Below, piece by piece: positions 62,011 through 64,000 of a DNA stretch of 64,000 nucleotides (positions within the stretch are counted from its first letter, which is position 1; every line of letters starts with the position of its first letter). This stretch comes from Frankiaceae bacterium (GTDB lineage Bacteria; Actinomycetota; Actinomycetes; BP-191). Under the pieces are notes generated by a model. That model did no database searches and was not told the origin of the DNA. It saw only the letters and a list, made by a program, of their open reading frames with translations. Where the stretch lies: positions 62,001 to 126,000 of the forward strand of contig DATMES010000001.1 in the NCBI GenBank assembly GCA_035556555.1, in the 5' to 3' direction. The position numbers and the translations under genes are program-made.

Positions 62011-64000
62011 ATGTTCCGGATCGCGCTCAAGGGCCTGCTGGCCCGCAAGCTACGGCTGTTCACGACGTCGCTCGCCGTCCTGCTCGGCGTCGCGTTCATG
62101 GCCGGCACGCTCGTGCTCACCGACACCATCGGCCGTACGTTCGACTCGATCTTCGCCGAGGCCACCGCCGGCACCGACGCCGTCGTCCGCGGCAAGTCCG
62201 CGATCAGTCTCGACTTCGGCACGCAGCGCGCCCGGGTCCCCGCGACCATCGTCGACACGGTGCGCGGCGTCGACGGCGTGGCCGACGCCGAGGGGCTGGT
62301 CGAGGGGTACGCCCAGATCGTCGGCCGCGACGGCAAGGCCGTGGGCGACCCGGGTCAGGGCGCGCCGACGTTCGGCCGCAACTGGCTGACCGTCCCCGCG
62401 CTCAACCCGTTCCGCCTCGTGGAGGGCGACCCCCCTGCCGCCGACGACGAGGTCGTGCTCGACCGGTTCACCGCGGGCGAGGCGGGCGTCGGCATCGGTG
62501 ACACCGCGACCGTGCTCGTGGAGAAGGGCCCGCAGCGGGTCAGGGTGGTCGGCATCGCGACGTTCGGCGACGCCGACGGCAGCGGCGGCCCGACGCACGT
62601 CATGTGGACCGGCGCCGCCGCGCAGCGTCTCGTCGGCGAGCCCGGTTCGTACGACTCCGTCGCCGCGGTCGCCGACCCCGGCGTCAGCCAGGAGGCGCTG
62701 CGCGACAGGCTCGCCGCCGCGGTGCCCGGCGACACCGAGGTCATCACCGGCGAGGAGCTCACCGAGGAGAACCAGTCGATCGTCCGCAAGGCGCTCGGCT
62801 TCTTCAGCACGTTCCTGCTGACGTTCGCGATCGTCGCGCTGCTCGTCGGGTCGTTCATGATCCACAACACGTTCACGATCATCGTGGCGCAGCGCGGCCG
62901 CGAGATGGCGCTCATGCGCGCCGTCGGCGCCAGCCGCCGCCAGGTGCTCACCGGCGTGCTCATGGAGGCCGTCGCGGTCGGGCTGCTGGCGTCGGTGCTC
63001 GGCATGTTCGCGGGCATCGGCATCGCCGCCGGGCTCAAGGGCGTGCTGGCGGGGTTCGGCATCGACATTCCCGCGGGCGGCATCGTGTTCACCGCCAAGA
63101 CGGCGGTCATGTCGCTCATCGCCGGTCTCGGCGTCAGCGTGGCGTCGGCGTACTTCCCCGCGCGCCGCGCGTCCAAGGTGCCGCCGGTCGCGGCCATGCG
63201 CGACCTCGCGTTCGAGCACACCGGCGGCTCCCGGCGGCGCACGATCGTCGGCGCGACGATCACCGCGATCGGGGCGCTGCTGCTCTTCAACGGCCTGTTC
63301 GGCGACGCAGGCAACGCCCTCGCCAACGTCGGCGCCGGCGCGGTCGTCATCTTCTTCGGCGTCGCCGTGCTCGGGCCGGTGTTCGCCAGGCCGGTCAGCA
63401 GGCTCATCGGCGCGCCGCTCCCCCGCCTGCGCGGCGTCACGGGCCGCCTCGCCCGCGAGAACGCCATGCGCAACCCCAAGCGCACGGCCTCCACCGCCGC
63501 CGCGCTCATGATCGGCGTCGGGCTCGTCGGGTTCATCACGATCTTCGCCGCGTCGGCCAAGACCTCGATCAACGAGAGCATCGACAAGGCGTTCACCGGC
63601 GACTTCGTCGTCGACAGCGGGACGTTCGGGTTCGGCGGCCTCAGCCCCGAGCTGGCCGCCTCGCTCAAGAAGCTGCCCGAGGTACGCGCCGCGGCCGGGT
63701 TCCGCATGGGCCAGGCGAAGATCGACGGCGGCACGCGCTACCTCGGCGCCGTCGACCCGGAGGAGTTCGGGCAGATCATCGACCTCGACATCGCCGAGGG
63801 CAGCTTCGAGGACCTGCGCGGCGACACATTTGCCGTCGACACCGCCACCGCGCGCGACCAGAAGTGGAAGGTCGGCACCGAGGTCCCCGCGCAGTTCGCG
63901 CACACCGGCGACAAGACGTTGCGGCTCGCCGCGATCTACCGGCGGGTCGACGCGGGCGGGCAGTACCTCCTGCCGCTGGAGACGTACGCCGCCAACTTCG
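62011..64000 (+). CDS. FtsX/MacB-type permease, truncated by the window end
   Basis: An open frame from ATG 62011 to the last base (663 codons) with no stop, so the C-terminus lies outside the window. The start MFRIALKGLLARKLRLFTTS is typical of large FtsX-like permeases, with a first helix (LAVLLGVAFMAGTLVLTDT), a long extracellular domain, then three helices with MALMRAVGASRRQVLTGVL, the conserved FtsX coupling segment. A second copy starts near residue 485 (GRLARENAMRNPKRTASTAA), giving the doubled layout of ~830-850-residue permeases. Works with the ATPase at 61226. Confidence 0.92.
   Translation, partial: MFRIALKGLLARKLRLFTTSLAVLLGVAFMAGTLVLTDTIGRTFDSIFAEATAGTDAVVRGKSAISLDFGTQRARVPATIVDTVRGVDGVADAEGLVEGYAQIVGRDGKAVGDPGQGAPTFGRNWLTVPALNPFRLVEGDPPAADDEVVLDRFTAGEAGVGIGDTATVLVEKGPQRVRVVGIATFGDADGSGGPTHVMWTGAAAQRLVGEPGSYDSVAAVADPGVSQEALRDRLAAAVPGDTEVITGEELTEENQSIVRKALGFFSTFLLTFAIVALLVGSFMIHNTFTIIVAQRGREMALMRAVGASRRQVLTGVLMEAVAVGLLASVLGMFAGIGIAAGLKGVLAGFGIDIPAGGIVFTAKTAVMSLIAGLGVSVASAYFPARRASKVPPVAAMRDLAFEHTGGSRRRTIVGATITAIGALLLFNGLFGDAGNALANVGAGAVVIFFGVAVLGPVFARPVSRLIGAPLPRLRGVTGRLARENAMRNPKRTASTAAALMIGVGLVGFITIFAASAKTSINESIDKAFTGDFVVDSGTFGFGGLSPELAASLKKLPEVRAAAGFRMGQAKIDGGTRYLGAVDPEEFGQIIDLDIAEGSFEDLRGDTFAVDTATARDQKWKVGTEVPAQFAHTGDKTLRLAAIYRRVDAGGQYLLPLETYAANF

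Overview
The window is a chromosomal stretch from a high-GC actinobacterium. It is GC-rich throughout, uses GTG and occasionally TTG starts, and joins genes by 4-base GTGA/ATGA overlaps. It carries a complete Pup-proteasome core (pup, prcA, prcB, dop, ARC/Mpa ATPase), which is essentially an actinobacterial hallmark. The gene context dop-pup-prcBA-ARC-trmI-RecB-like nuclease resembles the mycobacterial one. I cannot name the genus. One FliA-like promoter hints at a motile lineage, but that is weak evidence.

Layout. 1-8.8 kb: the tail of a VOC/PhnB-like protein, a methyltransferase, an orphan GG-leader peptide antisense to a secreted-protein gene, several small secreted or membrane proteins, a decayed ADP-ribosylglycohydrolase, a three-gene ABC-2 transporter, an alpha-beta barrel protein and strong hairpins. 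8.9-21.2 kb: a lanthipeptide locus with two PucR-type regulators, an active/inactive M16 peptidase pair, a 48-residue precursor, a class III LanKC, a separate LanC-like cyclase with a Cys-Cys-Cys zinc site and two ABC exporters. 21.4-23.9 kb: secreted and membrane proteins. 23.87-26.4 kb: a CsoR-like operator, a CPH-type copper ATPase and a cupredoxin lipoprotein. 26.4-28.2 kb: a cobalamin riboswitch followed by a secreted alpha/alpha-barrel protein and a secreted DUF4430-like protein. These are the two halves of the animal intrinsic factor/transcobalamin architecture, encoded as two genes. 28.2-29.7 kb: GAF-ANTAR and anti-sigma-type ATPase signalling genes.

29.75-48 kb is the Pup-proteasome region, mostly on the minus strand: ARC, an S8 protease, dop, a 9.4-kb secreted RHS/YD protein with a C-terminal HNH toxin and an overlapping candidate immunity gene, pup (ending directly in Gly-Gly-Glu), an endonuclease VII-like HNH gene, prcB and prcA. 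The RHS cassette and the HNH gene look like insertions in an otherwise conserved operon. 48-57.5 kb: secreted proteins, TrmI (m1A58), a TtuA-like tRNA thiolase, a heterodimeric ABC exporter, a TtuB-like ubiquitin-fold sulfur carrier and a site-2 protease. The tRNA genes together suggest 2-thiolation of T-loop position 54. 57.6-60 kb: FAH-family hydrolase and homogentisate dioxygenase (tyrosine catabolism). 60.1-64 kb: paired DnaA boxes, a RecB/Cas4-like nuclease and a MacB-type ABC/FtsX transporter cut by the window end.

The strongest candidates for undescribed biology are (1) the B12-riboswitch-controlled split transcobalamin-like pair, (2) the RHS toxin/immunity cassette between dop and pup, (3) the hybrid lanthipeptide locus with LanKC plus a separate zinc LanC and an M16 pair, and (4) the TtuA/TtuB/TrmI set beside the Pup system. 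All calls come from reading the sequence and recalled family motifs. No database search was run.
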